A stretch of 64,000 nt of DNA, from contig NZ_CP045309.1 in NCBI RefSeq assembly GCF_009671205.1, positions 3,596,001 to 3,660,000 of the forward strand, in the 5' to 3' direction. Each line of letters begins with the position of its first letter. The stretch's first letter is position 1. Of this stretch, positions 46,747 through 56,252 are shown piece after piece. Position numbers and translations under genes: made by a program. Below the pieces are notes generated by a model, which was given only the letters and a program-made list of their open reading frames with translations, was not told the DNA's origin and searched no databases. The stretch is from Micromonospora terminaliae. Its GTDB lineage: Bacteria; Actinomycetota; Actinomycetes; Mycobacteriales; Micromonosporaceae.

Positions 46747-47553
46747 TCAGCGGGCCGGGTTGCGGACGCCTTCGGCGAGTTCGGCGCTCAGGGCGCGCAG
46801 GGCCGTCAGGCCGGCGGCCTGGTCGGGCGCGTCGAGCAGGCAGCGGATCAGCGCGCTGCCCACGATTACCGCGTCGGCGTAGCCGGCGACCGTGCCGGCC
46901 TGGGCGCCGGTGCCCACGCCCAGCCCGACGCCGACCGGCAGGTCGGTGACCTCGCGCAGCCGGGATACCAGGATCGGGGCGGCCTCGGAGGTCTGCGACC
47001 GGGCGCCGGTCACGCCCATGATGGCGGTGGCGTAGACGAAACCGCGGCAGTGCTCGGCGGTCATCTTCAGCCGGGCGTCGGTGGACGACGGGGAGACCAG
47101 GAACGTCCGGTCCAGGCCGTGCGCCTCGGAGGCGGCCAGCCATTCGCCGGCCTCCTCGGGGATCAGGTCCGGCGTGATCAGTCCGGTGCCCCCGGCCGCG
47201 GCCAGGTCGCGGGCGAAGGAGTCGACGCCGTACTGCTCAATGGGGTTCCAGTAGGTCATGGTGACCACCGGCGCGCCGGTCGCGGCGGCGACCGTGTCGA
47301 CGATGCGCAGCGCGTCCGCGGTGCGTACGCCGCCGGCCAGGGCGATGTCGCTGGCCTTCTGGATGACCGGGCCGTCCATCACCGGGTCGGAGTACGGGAT
47401 CTCCATCTCGATGACGTCGACGCCGGCCTCGACCATGGCGATCATGGCGGCGATGCTGCCCTCGACGGTGGGGAAGCCGGCCGGCATGCAGCCGACCAGC
47501 ACGGCCCGCCCGTCGGCCCGGGCCTTGTCGAAGGCGACCCCGATCCGGCTCAC
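46747..47553 (-). CDS. trpA: Tryptophan synthase alpha subunit
   Basis: This 268-residue TIM barrel cleaves indole-3-glycerol phosphate to indole and glyceraldehyde 3-phosphate, passing indole to TrpB. The catalytic Glu and Asp are in EMEIPYSDPVMDGP, and the phosphate site in IMGVTGARSQ and VGLGVGTGAQ. GTG at 47553 follows AAGGAG by 7 nt, the ribosome site being made by the last codons of trpB; four bases separate the two genes. This start gives a normal length; the longer in-frame read from 47589 overlaps trpB and is unlikely. Confidence 0.97.
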   Translation of the reverse strand: MSRIGVAFDKARADGRAVLVGCMPAGFPTVEGSIAAMIAMVEAGVDVIEMEIPYSDPVMDGPVIQKASDIALAGGVRTADALRIVDTVAAATGAPVVTMTYWNPIEQYGVDSFARDLAAAGGTGLITPDLIPEEAGEWLAASEAHGLDRTFLVSPSSTDARLKMTAEHCRGFVYATAIMGVTGARSQTSEAAPILVSRLREVTDLPVGVGLGVGTGAQAGTVAGYADAVIVGSALIRCLLDAPDQAAGLTALRALSAELAEGVRNPAR

Positions 47554-47557
47554 GCTC

Positions 47558-48790
47558 TCACTCCTTGTCGAGGATGCCGAAGTAGGCACCGGCGGTGTGC
47601 ACGTCCTTGTCGCCCCGGCCGGACAGGTTGACCACGATGACCGGCTCCCGGCCCAGCTCGGCGGCGAGCTGCGGCGCGATCTTGCGGGCGCCGGCGAGCG
47701 CGTGCGAGCTCTCGAGCGCCGGGATGATGCCCTCGGTACGGCAGAGCAGCTCGAAGGCGGCCATCGCCTCGTCGTCGTCGACGGGCAGGTACGTGGCGCG
47801 TCCGCTGTCGTGCAGCCAGGCGTGCTCGGGCCCGACGCCCGGGTAGTCGAGGCCGGCCGAGATCGAGTGCGACTCGACCGTCTGGCCGTCCTCGTTCTGC
47901 AGGACGTACGTCCGGGTGCCGTGCAGGACGCCCGCCGAGCCGCCGGTGATGCTGGCCGCGTGCCGGCCGGTCGCCACGCCCTCGCCGCCGGCCTCGAAGC
48001 CGTAGAGCCGCACGCCGGCGTCGGGCACGAAGGCGTGGAAGATGCCCAGTGCGTTGGAGCCGCCGCCCACGCAGGCCGCCACGGCGTCGGGCAGCGCGCC
48101 GGTGAGGTCGAGGCACTGCTGGCGGGCCTCCACGCCGATGCCGCGCACGAAGTCCCGGACCATCTCGGGGAACGGGTGCGGGCCCGCGGCGGTGCCGATC
48201 AGGTAGTGGGTGCTGTCGACGTTGGCGACCCAGTCCCGCATCGCCTCGTTCATGGCGTCCTTGAGCGTGCGGGAGCCGGTGGTGACCGGGACGACGGTGG
48301 CGCCGAGCATCCGCATCCGGGCCACGTTGAGCGCCTGCCGCTCGGTGTCCACCTCGCCCATGTAGACCACGCACTCGAGGTCGAACAGGGCGGCGGCCGT
48401 GGCGGTGGCCACGCCGTGCTGGCCGGCGCCGGTCTCGGCGATCACCCGGCGCTTGCCCATCCGCTTCGTGAGCAGCGCCTGGCCGAGCACGTTGCGGACC
48501 TTGTGCGCCCCGGTGTGGTTGAGGTCCTCCCGCTTGAGCAGGACCCGCGCGCCGATCTGGGCGGAGAGCCGCCGGGCCTCGTAGAGCAGCGAGGGCGTAC
48601 CGGCGTAGTCGCGCAGCAGGGCGTCGAACTCGGCGAGGAAGTCCTCGTCGGTCATCGCCTTCCGGTACGCCGCGTCCAGCTCGTCGAGCGCGGCGACCAG
48701 GGCCTCGGGGACGAAGCGCCCGCCGAACCGGCCGAAGTGACCGGCGGAGTCGGGAAGCTGGCCGGCCGGGGCCGCTGCGTCAGTGCTCAT
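47558..48790 (-). CDS. trpB: Tryptophan synthase beta subunit
   Basis: This 410-residue PLP enzyme condenses indole with serine to tryptophan. The PLP lysine is in [10 protein letters not shown], the phosphate-binding loop is [10 protein letters not shown], and the substrate Glu is in [17 protein letters not shown] ribosome site precedes the ATG. It lies 40 nt after trpC and 4 nt before trpA, so trpCBA forms one transcription unit. Confidence 0.98.
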   Translation of the reverse strand: MSTDAAAPAGQLPDSAGHFGRFGGRFVPEALVAALDELDAAYRKAMTDEDFLAEFDALLRDYAGTPSLLYEARRLSAQIGARVLLKREDLNHTGAHKVRNVLGQALLTKRMGKRRVIAETGAGQHGVATATAAALFDLECVVYMGEVDTERQALNVARMRMLGATVVPVTTGSRTLKDAMNEAMRDWVANVDSTHYLIGTAAGPHPFPEMVRDFVRGIGVEARQQCLDLTGALPDAVAACVGGGSNALGIFHAFVPDAGVRLYGFEAGGEGVATGRHAASITGGSAGVLHGTRTYVLQNEDGQTVESHSISAGLDYPGVGPEHAWLHDSGRATYLPVDDDEAMAAFELLCRTEGIIPALESSHALAGARKIAPQLAAELGREPVIVVNLSGRGDKDVHTAGAYFGILDKE

Positions 48791-48830
48791 CGCGGGAGTC
48801 CTCTCGACGTGTCGGGCCCCGGGGCGGGGG

Positions 48831-49694
48831 TCAGCGCACCGGGCGGGGCGTGGCCGGGTGGTTGCCGGCGTTGACCAGCTCGGCGACCGCCTCGCGGGGG
48901 CTCTTCTGGGTGACCAGACCCTCGCCGACCAGGACGGCGTCGGCGCCGGCCGAGGCGTAGCGGATCAGGTCGTGCGGGCCGCGCACGCCGGACTCGGCGA
49001 TCTTGACGACGCTGCTCGGCAGGCCGGGCGCGATCCGCTCGAACACCGAGCGGTCGACCTCCAGGGTACGCAGGTCGCGGGCGTTGACGCCGATCACCTG
49101 CGCCCCGGCCTCCATGGCCCGGTCGGCCTCCTCCTCGGTGTGCACCTCGACGAGCGCGCACATGCCCAGCGACTCGATCCGCTCCAGCAGCCCCATGAGG
49201 ACGTTCTGCTCCAGCGCGGCGACGATCAGCAGCACCAGGTCGGCGCCGTGCGCCCGGGCCTCGTGCACCTGGTAGCTGGAGACCACGAAGTCCTTGCGCA
49301 GCACCGGCACGTTCACGGCGGCGCGGACGGCGGCCAGGTCGTCCAGCGACCCGCCGAACCAGCGGCCCTCGGTGAGCACGCTGATCGCCCGGGCGCCGCC
49401 GGCGGCGTAGTCGGCCGCCAGGTCGGCCGGATCGGCGATCTCGGCCAGCCGCCCCTTGGACGGCGACGAGCGCTTCACCTCGGCGATCACGGCCACGCCG
49501 GGCCGGCGCAGCGCCGCGTACGCGTCCAGCGGTGGCGGCGCGGCGGCGGCCAGCTCGCGGATCCGCTCCAGCGGAACCTGCTCCTGGCGCCGGGCCACGT
49601 CCTCGCGCACGCCGGCCAGGATCTCGTCGAGCACGCTTGCGGACGCCGCCGATCCGGCCTCGTCCCCCTCCGCGTGCGCATGCTCAGCAGTCAC
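48831..49694 (-). CDS. trpC: Indole-3-glycerol phosphate synthase
   Basis: This 287-residue barrel makes indole-3-glycerol phosphate from carboxyphenylamino-deoxyribulose phosphate. Key motifs are [44 protein letters not shown] and IAESGVR, covering the catalytic Lys/Glu residues. GTG 49694 has GGGGAG at 7 nt. An ATG at 49721 sits six bases after a good -10 (TAGCAT), so a second, leaderless start adding nine residues is possible. Confidence 0.96.
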   Translation of the reverse strand: MTAEHAHAEGDEAGSAASASVLDEILAGVREDVARRQEQVPLERIRELAAAAPPPLDAYAALRRPGVAVIAEVKRSSPSKGRLAEIADPADLAADYAAGGARAISVLTEGRWFGGSLDDLAAVRAAVNVPVLRKDFVVSSYQVHEARAHGADLVLLIVAALEQNVLMGLLERIESLGMCALVEVHTEEEADRAMEAGAQVIGVNARDLRTLEVDRSVFERIAPGLPSSVVKIAESGVRGPHDLIRYASAGADAVLVGEGLVTQKSPREAVAELVNAGNHPATPRPVR

Positions 49695-49721
49695 CAACGG
49701 ACTCCCCTCTCCGGGTGTCAT

Positions 49722-49754
49722 GGGCCGATGCTAGGGGGCGCCACCTGGAGGCAA
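49722..49754 (-). promoter_or_regulatory. Candidate trpCBA promoter
   Basis: Minus-strand -10 TAGCAT (49728-49733) and -35 TTGCCT (49749-49754) are 15 nt apart, which is short. The start site would fall on or beside the ATG at 49721. No leader peptide rich in Trp codons and no attenuator hairpin is visible between here and the gene. The remaining sequence to 50118 (about 360 nt) shows no feature I can support. Confidence 0.4.
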
Positions 49755-50124
49755 GTGCCCGGGGGTATGGCGCTCCTCACGAAATGGGCTGTGGCATGAT
49801 GACCGACTTCGGGTGAACGCGGTGTCACGCAGCGCCACGGCGCCCATCGACCGGCGTCACTCGGGCGCGTCCCGCGCCCTCGGCCGCTACATCGACCGCC
49901 GCCCATGACCTATCTCACCATGGGCGCCCGTTCCGCGCAGGATCGTGACGGCCGTCGATGCTGTGAGCAAGCTCAAGGCCGAACGGCCCTGCCCAGGTCG
50001 GACCGGCTGCCGCAGAGTTGACCCGGGCGTCACGCGGGCGAAACGTGAGCCCGGCAGCATCTTCCTCGGGCAAACTCGATGAGGCGGCTGCCGACCGTCG
50101 CCAACGATCTCGTGCGGGGTGACC

Positions 50125-50400
50125 ATGAGCGCCAACGGGCCGAACCAGAGCCTCGGATTCACCACCATCTCCCGGAGCGTCGCGTCGCTCGCCGTCGGCG
50201 TGGTGCACACCCTCGAACGCGCCGTGGCCGGCGACGGCCGGATGCGCACCGCCCGGGGCAACGCCTGGGAGGCGGTCTGCGCCGACCGGGCCCGGGCCGC
50301 GCAGCGCCGCGAGCTGGACCGTCTGGTGGCCGAACTCGCCGCCGCCCGCGCCGCGGCTCGCGAGCGCCAGGACGCGCGCGACGCGCAGCCGGTGCGCTGA
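50125..50400 (+). CDS. Small helical protein antiparallel within the trp cluster
   Basis: A 91-residue protein reading against the trp genes on both sides. It has a short N-terminal hydrophobic patch (ISRSVASLAVGVVHTLERAV) and a long charged helix (ADRARAAQRRELDRLVAELAAARAAARERQDARDAQ) that could be a coiled coil. ATG 50125 follows GGGGTG closely; GTG 50119 is an alternative. Codon positions are strongly GC-biased in the third base, which supports coding. No known family recognised. Confidence 0.6.
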   Translation: MSANGPNQSLGFTTISRSVASLAVGVVHTLERAVAGDGRMRTARGNAWEAVCADRARAAQRRELDRLVAELAAARAAARERQDARDAQPVR

Positions 50401-50427
50401 CCCGCGGAGTTCTCGCGGCGCCGGCCG

Positions 50428-50991
50428 TCAGCCGACCGTCGGGTCCTCGCCCCGGTCCAGCGCCTCCCACGCGTCCCGGGTGCCCCGCTCGACCGCCGGC
50501 CGGTTCTCCCCGGCGGGCTCGGCGGGCCGGGCCGCCCGCCGCTCGTAGCGGGCGCCCATTGCGGGCCAGCCGCCGCCGCGCAGCGCGGTGAACAGCCCGC
50601 CGGCCAGCAGCACCAGCGCTCCCGCCAGCACCAGCGCCGGCCACTGCCGGCTCACCCCGGACTCGGTCAGGCCGTAGCCCCCGCCGGCCGCCACGCCCAG
50701 CCCGAGCAGGGTGAGCAGGCCGCCCAGCAGCCGCCGGACCCGCCCCCGGGTGGCCAGCACGGCACCGCCGCCGGCGAGCCCGACCAGGGCCAGCGCCGAG
50801 ACCCAGGGCAGCAGCTCCGCGCCGGTACGGGCGTGCCGGGTGGGCGGCAGCGAGCCGCGCGCCGTCAGTTCGACCGACCAGGTGCGGGTCACCGCCCAGA
50901 ACGCCAGGCCCGCGCCGGCCAGGCAGAGCAGCACGGCGTACGTCAGCTCGCGCCGGCCCCGCGCGGCGGGCGCGCCGGTCGACGCGCTCAT
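50428..50991 (-). CDS. Trp biosynthesis-associated membrane protein (TIGR02234 type)
   Basis: A 187-residue membrane protein with four hydrophobic segments: ELTYAVLLCLAGAGLAFWAVTRTW, LLPWVSALALVGLAGGGAVLA, LLGGLLTLLGLGVAAGGGYG and WPALVLAGALVLLAGGLFTALRG, followed by a polar tail. A conserved-looking W after the first helix and the RARTGAELLPW-like loop match the small family routinely found just after trpE in actinomycetes. Function is unknown; a role near tryptophan biosynthesis is inferred from linkage only. ATG 50991 overlaps the trpE stop as ATGA. Confidence 0.85.
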   Translation of the reverse strand: MSASTGAPAARGRRELTYAVLLCLAGAGLAFWAVTRTWSVELTARGSLPPTRHARTGAELLPWVSALALVGLAGGGAVLATRGRVRRLLGGLLTLLGLGVAAGGGYGLTESGVSRQWPALVLAGALVLLAGGLFTALRGGGWPAMGARYERRAARPAEPAGENRPAVERGTRDAWEALDRGEDPTVG

Positions 50992-52541
50992 CGCGCGGGC
51001 CGCAGCGTCTCGGCGGCGGCGATCGCGGCGAGCACGGCGGCGGCCTTGTTCCTGGTCTCCTGGTCCTCGGCGGCGGGATCGGAATCGGCCACCACGCCCG
51101 CCCCGGCCTGCACGTAGGCGCGGCCCTCGCGGATCAGCGCGGTGCGGATGGCGATGGCCATGTCCAGGTCGCCGCCGAAGCCGAAGTAGCCGACCGTGCC
51201 GCCGTAGAGGCCGCGCCGGACTGGTTCCAGTTCCTCGATGATCTCCATGGCCCGCACCTTCGGCGCGCCGGACAGGGTGCCGGCGGGGAAGGTCGCGGCC
51301 AGCGCGTCGAAGGCGGTGCGGTCCTCCCGCAGCTCGCCCACGACTGTGGAGACGATGTGCATGACGTGGCTGTACCGCTCGATGGTGGCGAACTCCGGCA
51401 CCTCGACCGTGCCCGGCCGGCAGACCCGGCCCAGGTCGTTGCGGCCCAGGTCGACCAGCATGACGTGCTCGGCGCGCTCCTTCGGGTCGGCGAGCAGTTC
51501 GGCGGCCAGCCGGGCGTCCGCCTCGGGGGAGCCGCCGCGCGGGCGGGTGCCGGCGATCGGGTGCAGGAGCGCCCGCCGCCGCCCGTCCGCGCCGGTGCTC
51601 ACCTTGAGGTGCGCCTCCGGTGAGGAGCCGACGATGTCGAAGCCGTCGAAGCGCAGCAGGTACATGTACGGGCTGGGGTTCGTGGTGCGCAGCACCCGGT
51701 AGACGTCGAGCGGGTCGGCGTGGGTGGGGCGCTCGAAGCGCTGGCTGAGCACGATCTGGAAGCACTCGCCGGCCCGGATCGCCTCCTTGGCCGCCTCGAC
51801 GGCCTTCGGATAGCCGCCCTCCGGGGTCCGGCTGACCACCTCGCCGACGCCGGGCCGGGCGACCGTCGAGATCATGGGCGGAATCGGTCGGGACAGCGCC
51901 GTGGTCATGGCGTCCAGCCGGCCCACGGCGTGGTGGTACGCGGCCGACACCAGCGGCTCCCGGTCGGGCGTGTCCAGCGGGGGCAGCACCGCGTTGGCGA
52001 CCAGGATCGCCGAACCGTCGTAGTGGTCGAGCACCACGAGGTCGGTGGCGAGCATCATGCCCAGCTCGGGCACGTCCAGCTCGTCCTCGGTCAGCTCGGG
52101 CAGCCGCTCGAAGCGGCGGACCAGGTCGTACCCGAGGTAGCCGACCATGCCCCCGGTGAGCGGCGGCATCCCGCTGGCCGGGTCCCAGGCCGGGCCGGCG
52201 AGCGCGGCGACGGTCTCGCGCAGCGCGGCCACCGGATCGCCGCCGGCCGGCACCCCGGCCGGCGGCTCGCCGGCCCACACCGCCGCGCCGTCCCGCTCGG
52301 TCAGCGTCGCGCTGCTGCGCACCCCGATGAAGGAGTAGCGCGACCAGGCCATCCCGGCCGAGCCGACGCCCTGCTCGGCGGATTCCAGCAGGAACGTGCC
52401 GGGGCCGCCGGCGAGCTTGCGGTAGACGCCGACCGGGGTCTCCGCGTCGGCGAGCAGCCGCCGGGTGACCGGCACGACCCGCCAGCGGGCCGCCAGGTCG
52501 GCGAAGGCGGCCTGGTCCGGGCTGACCGTGCCGTCGGTCAT
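50988..52541 (-). CDS. trpE: Anthranilate synthase component I
   Basis: This 517-residue enzyme makes anthranilate from chorismate, using ammonia from a TrpG partner not in this window. The feedback tryptophan site includes the LLES motif in FLLESAEQG near residue 50; the catalytic chorismate-binding domain shows [44 protein letters not shown], and [20 protein letters not shown]. The ATG overlaps the hisI stop as ATGA, so trpE is translationally coupled to hisI, and it couples onward to the membrane protein. Confidence 0.97.
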   Translation of the reverse strand: MTDGTVSPDQAAFADLAARWRVVPVTRRLLADAETPVGVYRKLAGGPGTFLLESAEQGVGSAGMAWSRYSFIGVRSSATLTERDGAAVWAGEPPAGVPAGGDPVAALRETVAALAGPAWDPASGMPPLTGGMVGYLGYDLVRRFERLPELTEDELDVPELGMMLATDLVVLDHYDGSAILVANAVLPPLDTPDREPLVSAAYHHAVGRLDAMTTALSRPIPPMISTVARPGVGEVVSRTPEGGYPKAVEAAKEAIRAGECFQIVLSQRFERPTHADPLDVYRVLRTTNPSPYMYLLRFDGFDIVGSSPEAHLKVSTGADGRRRALLHPIAGTRPRGGSPEADARLAAELLADPKERAEHVMLVDLGRNDLGRVCRPGTVEVPEFATIERYSHVMHIVSTVVGELREDRTAFDALAATFPAGTLSGAPKVRAMEIIEELEPVRRGLYGGTVGYFGFGGDLDMAIAIRTALIREGRAYVQAGAGVVADSDPAAEDQETRNKAAAVLAAIAAAETLRPAR

Positions 52542-53959
52542 GAGGTCGCCTCCGGGGAGCTGACCGGCAGCTCGGTGAAGAAGCAGGTGCGGTGCCCGGT
52601 GTGGCAGGCGGCGCCGACCTGGTCGACGCTGACCAGCAGCGCGTCGCCGTCGCAGTCCACCGCGACCGAGCGGACGTGCTGGTGGTGGCCGGAGGTGGCG
52701 CCCTTGACCCAGTACTCCTGGCGGCTGCGCGACCAGTAGGTGGCGCGGCCGGTGGTGAGGGTGCGGTGCAGCGCCTCGTCGTCCATCCAGGCGACCATCA
52801 GCACCTCGCCGGTGTCGTGGGCGCGGACCACCGCGGCCACGAGGCCGTCGGGGGTGCGGCGCAGCCGGGCCGCGATGGCCGGGTCGAGCCGGGAGGGGCG
52901 GGCCGGGCCGGGGGCCGCGGGGCCGCCGGAGGTGGCGGGTGCGCCGGTCACCGGCGCGTCAGAGGCGGGCACGGTTGACCATTCTCCCGCACGGGGCACC
53001 GGCACCGCCGACGTGTCCCGCGAGGCGGGCGCGGGGCGGTCCAGCGCCCGCGTCAGCTGGCCGAGGTAGCGGTCCAGCCGGCCGTCGACCAGGGCCGCGG
53101 CCAGGTCCGCGCCGCCGACCGCGGCGATCTCCCCGGCGTACGGGCGGATCAGCGGGGCGATCCCGGTGACCAGCCGCCCGGCGGCGGCGCCGACCTCGGC
53201 GGGGCCGCCGGGGCGCAGCCCGAGGCAGCGCAGCATGTCCTCGCGGTAGCCGGGTGGCGCCACCGGCAGGTCCAGCGCGGCGGCCAGGGCGGTCCGGCGG
53301 GACACCACCCGGACCGAGGGATTGGCCAGCCGCAGCACCGACGGGCAGAGCCGGGCCAGGTCGGCGGCGGCGAGCCGGACGCCCACCGCGTCGCCGGCCC
53401 AGCGGGCGCCGGCCACCTTGCCCAGGGTGGCGATCAGCTCCTCGAGGCGGGGCTCGTCGGCGGGCTGGCACAGCACCGGCAGGTCGATCCGGCGCCGCCA
53501 CTCCGGCGCCGCCCAGAGCAGCCGGGCCGGCGCGGTGACCGGCAGCCCGAACGCCCAGTCGGCGGGCTGGCCCAGGCGGCGTACCCAGGAGCGGACGTCC
53601 CGGGCGGCCACCGACACGTGGACGAGCCGGCCGTCGAACTCGGCGAGGTACGCCCGCCGGGCCGCGTAGGGGGTGGTGGTGCGGGCCGGGCCCGCCGGCC
53701 CGGATGCCGGGGCGGCGGTGCACTCACCCGTGCGCTCGTCGGCGTCGGTGACCAGCACGTCCACGTCGACGTCGCTGTGCTCGGTGGCGGCCTGCCTTGC
53801 GTGGCTGCCGCGCAGCATGATCCCGACGACGGGACGGTCGGCGCCCTGCCGGAGGCGGGCGGCCCAGTCGTCGAGGAACTGCGGCAACTCCAGCTCGGCG
53901 CGTCCGGCGCCGTGCTGCGACCTGGAGCTGCCGGTCTCGGGCAACGGAGCGGGACCCAC
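52538..53959 (-). CDS. hisI: Nucleotidyltransferase-domain/phosphoribosyl-AMP cyclohydrolase fusion (or hisI nested in a longer frame)
   Basis: One uninterrupted frame of 473 codons encodes, first, a nucleotidyltransferase of the GSx10DxD type ([19 protein letters not shown] near residue 52) with a helical tail to about residue 300, then a Pro/Ala linker, and finally a complete HisI (from about [11 protein letters not shown]) with the metal ligands DCDGD, the QVGAACHTG cysteine and the following HRTCF cysteine. HisI opens the ring of phosphoribosyl-AMP in histidine synthesis. GTG 53959 starts the long form. A GTG at 52972, with GGGAG ten nt upstream, would give a stand-alone 144-residue HisI of normal size. 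There is no stop between the two domains, so either a bifunctional chain, or two products from nested starts, must exist. Confidence 0.8.
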   Translation of the reverse strand: MGPAPLPETGSSRSQHGAGRAELELPQFLDDWAARLRQGADRPVVGIMLRGSHARQAATEHSDVDVDVLVTDADERTGECTAAPASGPAGPARTTTPYAARRAYLAEFDGRLVHVSVAARDVRSWVRRLGQPADWAFGLPVTAPARLLWAAPEWRRRIDLPVLCQPADEPRLEELIATLGKVAGARWAGDAVGVRLAAADLARLCPSVLRLANPSVRVVSRRTALAAALDLPVAPPGYREDMLRCLGLRPGGPAEVGAAAGRLVTGIAPLIRPYAGEIAAVGGADLAAALVDGRLDRYLGQLTRALDRPAPASRDTSAVPVPRAGEWSTVPASDAPVTGAPATSGGPAAPGPARPSRLDPAIAARLRRTPDGLVAAVVRAHDTGEVLMVAWMDDEALHRTLTTGRATYWSRSRQEYWVKGATSGHHQHVRSVAVDCDGDALLVSVDQVGAACHTGHRTCFFTELPVSSPEATS

Positions 53960-54030
53960 GGCGCCATGGTGCCGGACGCCCGATCTTGGCGCAATGACCG
54001 ATGGCGGACCGGGTGTCCGCCGCTGGGGGG

Positions 54031-55035
54031 CTAGTGCCCGACCGTTCGCATTTGCGCCGGCGTGTACCTTTCCCCCGCGACGGCGCCGGCGGGCACCGCC
54101 CCGGTCAGCCGGTCCCGCTGCTCCGGGGTGAGCCGCACGTCGGCCGCGGCCGCGTTCTCTTCCAGGTAGCGGACCCGCTTGGTGCCCGGGATCGGGAGGA
54201 CGTCGTCCCCCTGGGCGAGCAGCCAGGCCAGCGCCGCCTGGGCGGGCGTGCAGCCCAGCTCGGCGGCCACCCCGCGGACCGCCTCGACCAGCTTCACGTT
54301 GGCGTCGAGGTTGCCGTCGGCGAAGCGCGGGACCGTGCGCCGCCAGTCGTCCTCGGCGAGCTGCTCGCGGCTCGTGATGGCCCCCGTGAGCAGCCCCCGC
54401 CCGACCGGCGAGTACGCCACCAGGGACACGCCCAGCTCCCGGCAGGTGGCCAGCATCTCCCCCTCGACGTCCCGGGTGAACAGGGAGTATTCCATCTGGA
54501 CCGCCGAGATCGGGTGCACGGCGTGCGCCGCGCGCAGCGTCGCCGGGCTGACCTCGGAGAGGCCGATGAGCCGCACCTTGCCGGCCTGCACCAGCTCGGC
54601 CAGCGCGCCGACGGTCTCCTCGATCGGGGTGTCCGGGTTGCGCCGGTGCAGGTAGTAGAGGTCGATGGTGTCGATGCCGAGCCGGGCCAGCGAGTCGTCG
54701 CAGGCCTGCTTCGCCCAGGCGGCGCTGCTGTCCACGTAGGCGCCCGGGGTGCCGGTGCCGCCGAAGCTGTCGCCGCTGGTGCGGTTGCCGAACTTGGTGG
54801 CCAGGAAGACCTCGTCCCGCCGCGCGCGGACCACCGGGCCGAGCAGCCGCTCGTTCGCCCCGGAGCCGTACATGTCGGCGGTGTCGAGGTGGTTGACCCC
54901 GAGGTCGAGGGCCCGGTGCAGGGTCCGGGTCGACTCGGCGTCGTCGGCGCCGCCGTAGGCGAAGCTCATGCCCATGCAGCCCAGGCCGATGGCCGAGACC
55001 TCCGGGCCGGTGGCGCCCACCCGTCGCTTGTTCAT
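54031..55035 (-). CDS. Aldo/keto reductase in MerR operon
   Basis: A 334-residue aldo/keto reductase. The tetrad is complete: D51 and Y56 in [10 protein letters not shown]81 in LATKFGN and H130 in YYLHRRN; the NADPH-binding end is [14 protein letters not shown]. It resembles the AKR13/YakC-like group. The ATG overlaps the stop of the MerR gene as ATGA, so the pair is one operon, and the reductase is probably induced by whatever the MerR protein senses. Confidence 0.94.
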   Translation of the reverse strand: MNKRRVGATGPEVSAIGLGCMGMSFAYGGADDAESTRTLHRALDLGVNHLDTADMYGSGANERLLGPVVRARRDEVFLATKFGNRTSGDSFGGTGTPGAYVDSSAAWAKQACDDSLARLGIDTIDLYYLHRRNPDTPIEETVGALAELVQAGKVRLIGLSEVSPATLRAAHAVHPISAVQMEYSLFTRDVEGEMLATCRELGVSLVAYSPVGRGLLTGAITSREQLAEDDWRRTVPRFADGNLDANVKLVEAVRGVAAELGCTPAQAALAWLLAQGDDVLPIPGTKRVRYLEENAAAADVRLTPEQRDRLTGAVPAGAVAGERYTPAQMRTVGH

Positions 55036-55421
55036 GCCAGTTCCTCCTCTGCCCGGCGGTACGCGTCGATCTTGTGGTCGAGGACCTTGAGGTCCTCCTC
55101 CAGCTCGGCCATCCGGGCCAGCACCCGGCTCCGGTGCGCCTCGAACAGGGCTCGGCGGGCACCGAGGGTGCGGTCCCCCTGCCGGGCCAGTTCGGCGTAG
55201 CGCCGCATGTCGCGCACCGGCATGCCGGTGCGCCGCAGCCGGGTGAGCAGGAACAGCCAGTTGACGTCGGACTCGGTGTACCGCCGGCGGCCTGCGGAGT
55301 CCCGGCCCACCGGGGCGACCAGGCCCTCCTGCTCGTACCAGCGCAGCGTGTAGGTGGTGAGGCCGACCCGTTCCGCCGCCTCACCGACGGTGAGGCTCAT
55401 CTCCCGCGTGCTGATGTCCAC
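55032..55421 (-). CDS. MerR family transcriptional regulator
   Basis: A 129-residue MerR regulator. The winged helix (about residues 9-75) reads [28 protein letters not shown]...[19 protein letters not shown], followed by the antiparallel dimerisation helix ([28 protein letters not shown]). There is no effector domain or metal-binding cysteine cluster, so the ligand is unknown. GTG 55421 lies about eight bases after a -10, so translation may be leaderless. Overlaps the aldo/keto reductase gene it most likely controls. Confidence 0.93.
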   Translation of the reverse strand: MDISTREMSLTVGEAAERVGLTTYTLRWYEQEGLVAPVGRDSAGRRRYTESDVNWLFLLTRLRRTGMPVRDMRRYAELARQGDRTLGARRALFEAHRSRVLARMAELEEDLKVLDHKIDAYRRAEEELA

Positions 55422-55428
55422 GCGCCCC

Positions 55429-55459
55429 ACACTTCCAGTTCGAGGGCACTCGAAGTCAA
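55429..55459 (-). promoter_or_regulatory. MerR-type promoter with long spacer and dyad
   Basis: Minus-strand -35 TTGACT (55454-55459) and -10 AAGTGT (55429-55434) are 19 nt apart, the over-long spacing typical of MerR targets. The spacer carries a dyad with TTCGAG/CTCGAA arms around a four-base centre (within 55437-55455). The MerR protein presumably untwists this promoter to activate its own operon. Confidence 0.65.
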
Positions 55460-55461
55460 CC

Positions 55462-55515
55462 TTGTGCGCCACGGGAAACTCATCTAGCGTTGAGTTCAAC
55501 GGTTGATGAATTCAT
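55462..55515 (+). promoter_or_regulatory. ABC-2 operon promoter with overlapping GTTGA/TCAAC dyads
   Basis: -35 TTGTGC (55462-55467) and -10 TAGCGT (55485-55490) are 17 nt apart. From the -10 onward the sequence GTTGA-GT-TCAAC-G-GTTGA (55489-55506) contains two overlapping inverted repeats, followed by TGAATTCA. It is a likely operator for the TetR protein encoded last in this operon. Confidence 0.55.
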
Positions 55516-55526
55516 GGGAGGCAGGC

Positions 55527-56252
55527 ATGGACGACGCGGTGTCGGTCCGTGACCTGGTGGTCGAGCGGGGCCGGCGGCGGGTGCTCCAGGGCATCTCCTG
55601 CGCGGTGCCCCGCGGCACGGTCACCGGGCTGCTCGGGCCGAGCGGCAGTGGCAAGACCACCCTGATGCGCGCGGTCGTCGGGGTGCAGACGGTCTCCTCG
55701 GGCACGGTGACCGTGCTGGGCCGGCCCGCCGGGGCGGCCGAGCTGCGCCGCCGCGTCGGCTACCTGACCCAGGCGCCCAGCGTCTACGCCGACCTGACCG
55801 TCCGGGAGAACGCCCGCTACTTCGCCGCGCTCCACGGGCGGGACCACGCGCACGCCGACCAGACGGTCGCCGACGTCGGGCTGGCCGGCGCGGCCACCCA
55901 ACTGGTCGGCAACCTCTCCGGCGGGCAGCGCAGCCGCGCCTCGCTGGCCTGCGCCCTGGTCGGCGACCCGGAGCTGGTCATCCTCGACGAGCCGACCGTG
56001 GGCCAGGACCCGGTGCTCCGGGCCGACCTGTGGGCCCGGTTCCACGCCATGGCGGCCGGCGGCACCACGCTGCTGGTGTCCAGCCACGTGATGGACGAGG
56101 CGGGGCGGTGCGACCGCCTGCTGCTCATCAGGGACGGCCGGCTGGTCGCCGACGACACCCCGGACGCGGTCCGCGCCGCCACCGGGGTGGACGACCTCGA
56201 AGAGGCGTTCCTCCGGTTGATCAAGGCGAGCGAGCAGGAGGCCGACTCGTGA
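55527..56252 (+). CDS. ABC-2 type transporter ATPase
   Basis: A 241-residue ATPase with Walker A LLGPSGSGKTTL, signature LSGGQRSR, Walker B LVILDEP and the H-loop in VSSHVMDEA. It resembles DrrA/CcmA-type drug- or lipid-exporting ATPases. ATG 55527 has GGGAGG at 5 nt. Its stop overlaps the permease start as GTGA, and the operon ends with a TetR gene, a plan typical of self-regulated export systems. The substrate is unknown. Confidence 0.94.
   Translation: MDDAVSVRDLVVERGRRRVLQGISCAVPRGTVTGLLGPSGSGKTTLMRAVVGVQTVSSGTVTVLGRPAGAAELRRRVGYLTQAPSVYADLTVRENARYFAALHGRDHAHADQTVADVGLAGAATQLVGNLSGGQRSRASLACALVGDPELVILDEPTVGQDPVLRADLWARFHAMAAGGTTLLVSSHVMDEAGRCDRLLLIRDGRLVADDTPDAVRAATGVDDLEEAFLRLIKASEQEADS

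Noticed and set aside
49695..50118. Trp attenuator or T-box upstream of trpC
   Set aside because: No Trp-rich leader peptide, T-box sequence or alternative hairpins can be seen.
52538..55384. A 948-codon open frame spanning the aldo/keto reductase region, nucleotidyltransferase and HisI
   Set aside because: The part upstream of 53959 is antiparallel-frame shadow of the reductase and MerR genes, with Arg/Pro/Gly-rich nonsense sequence and no conserved motif.
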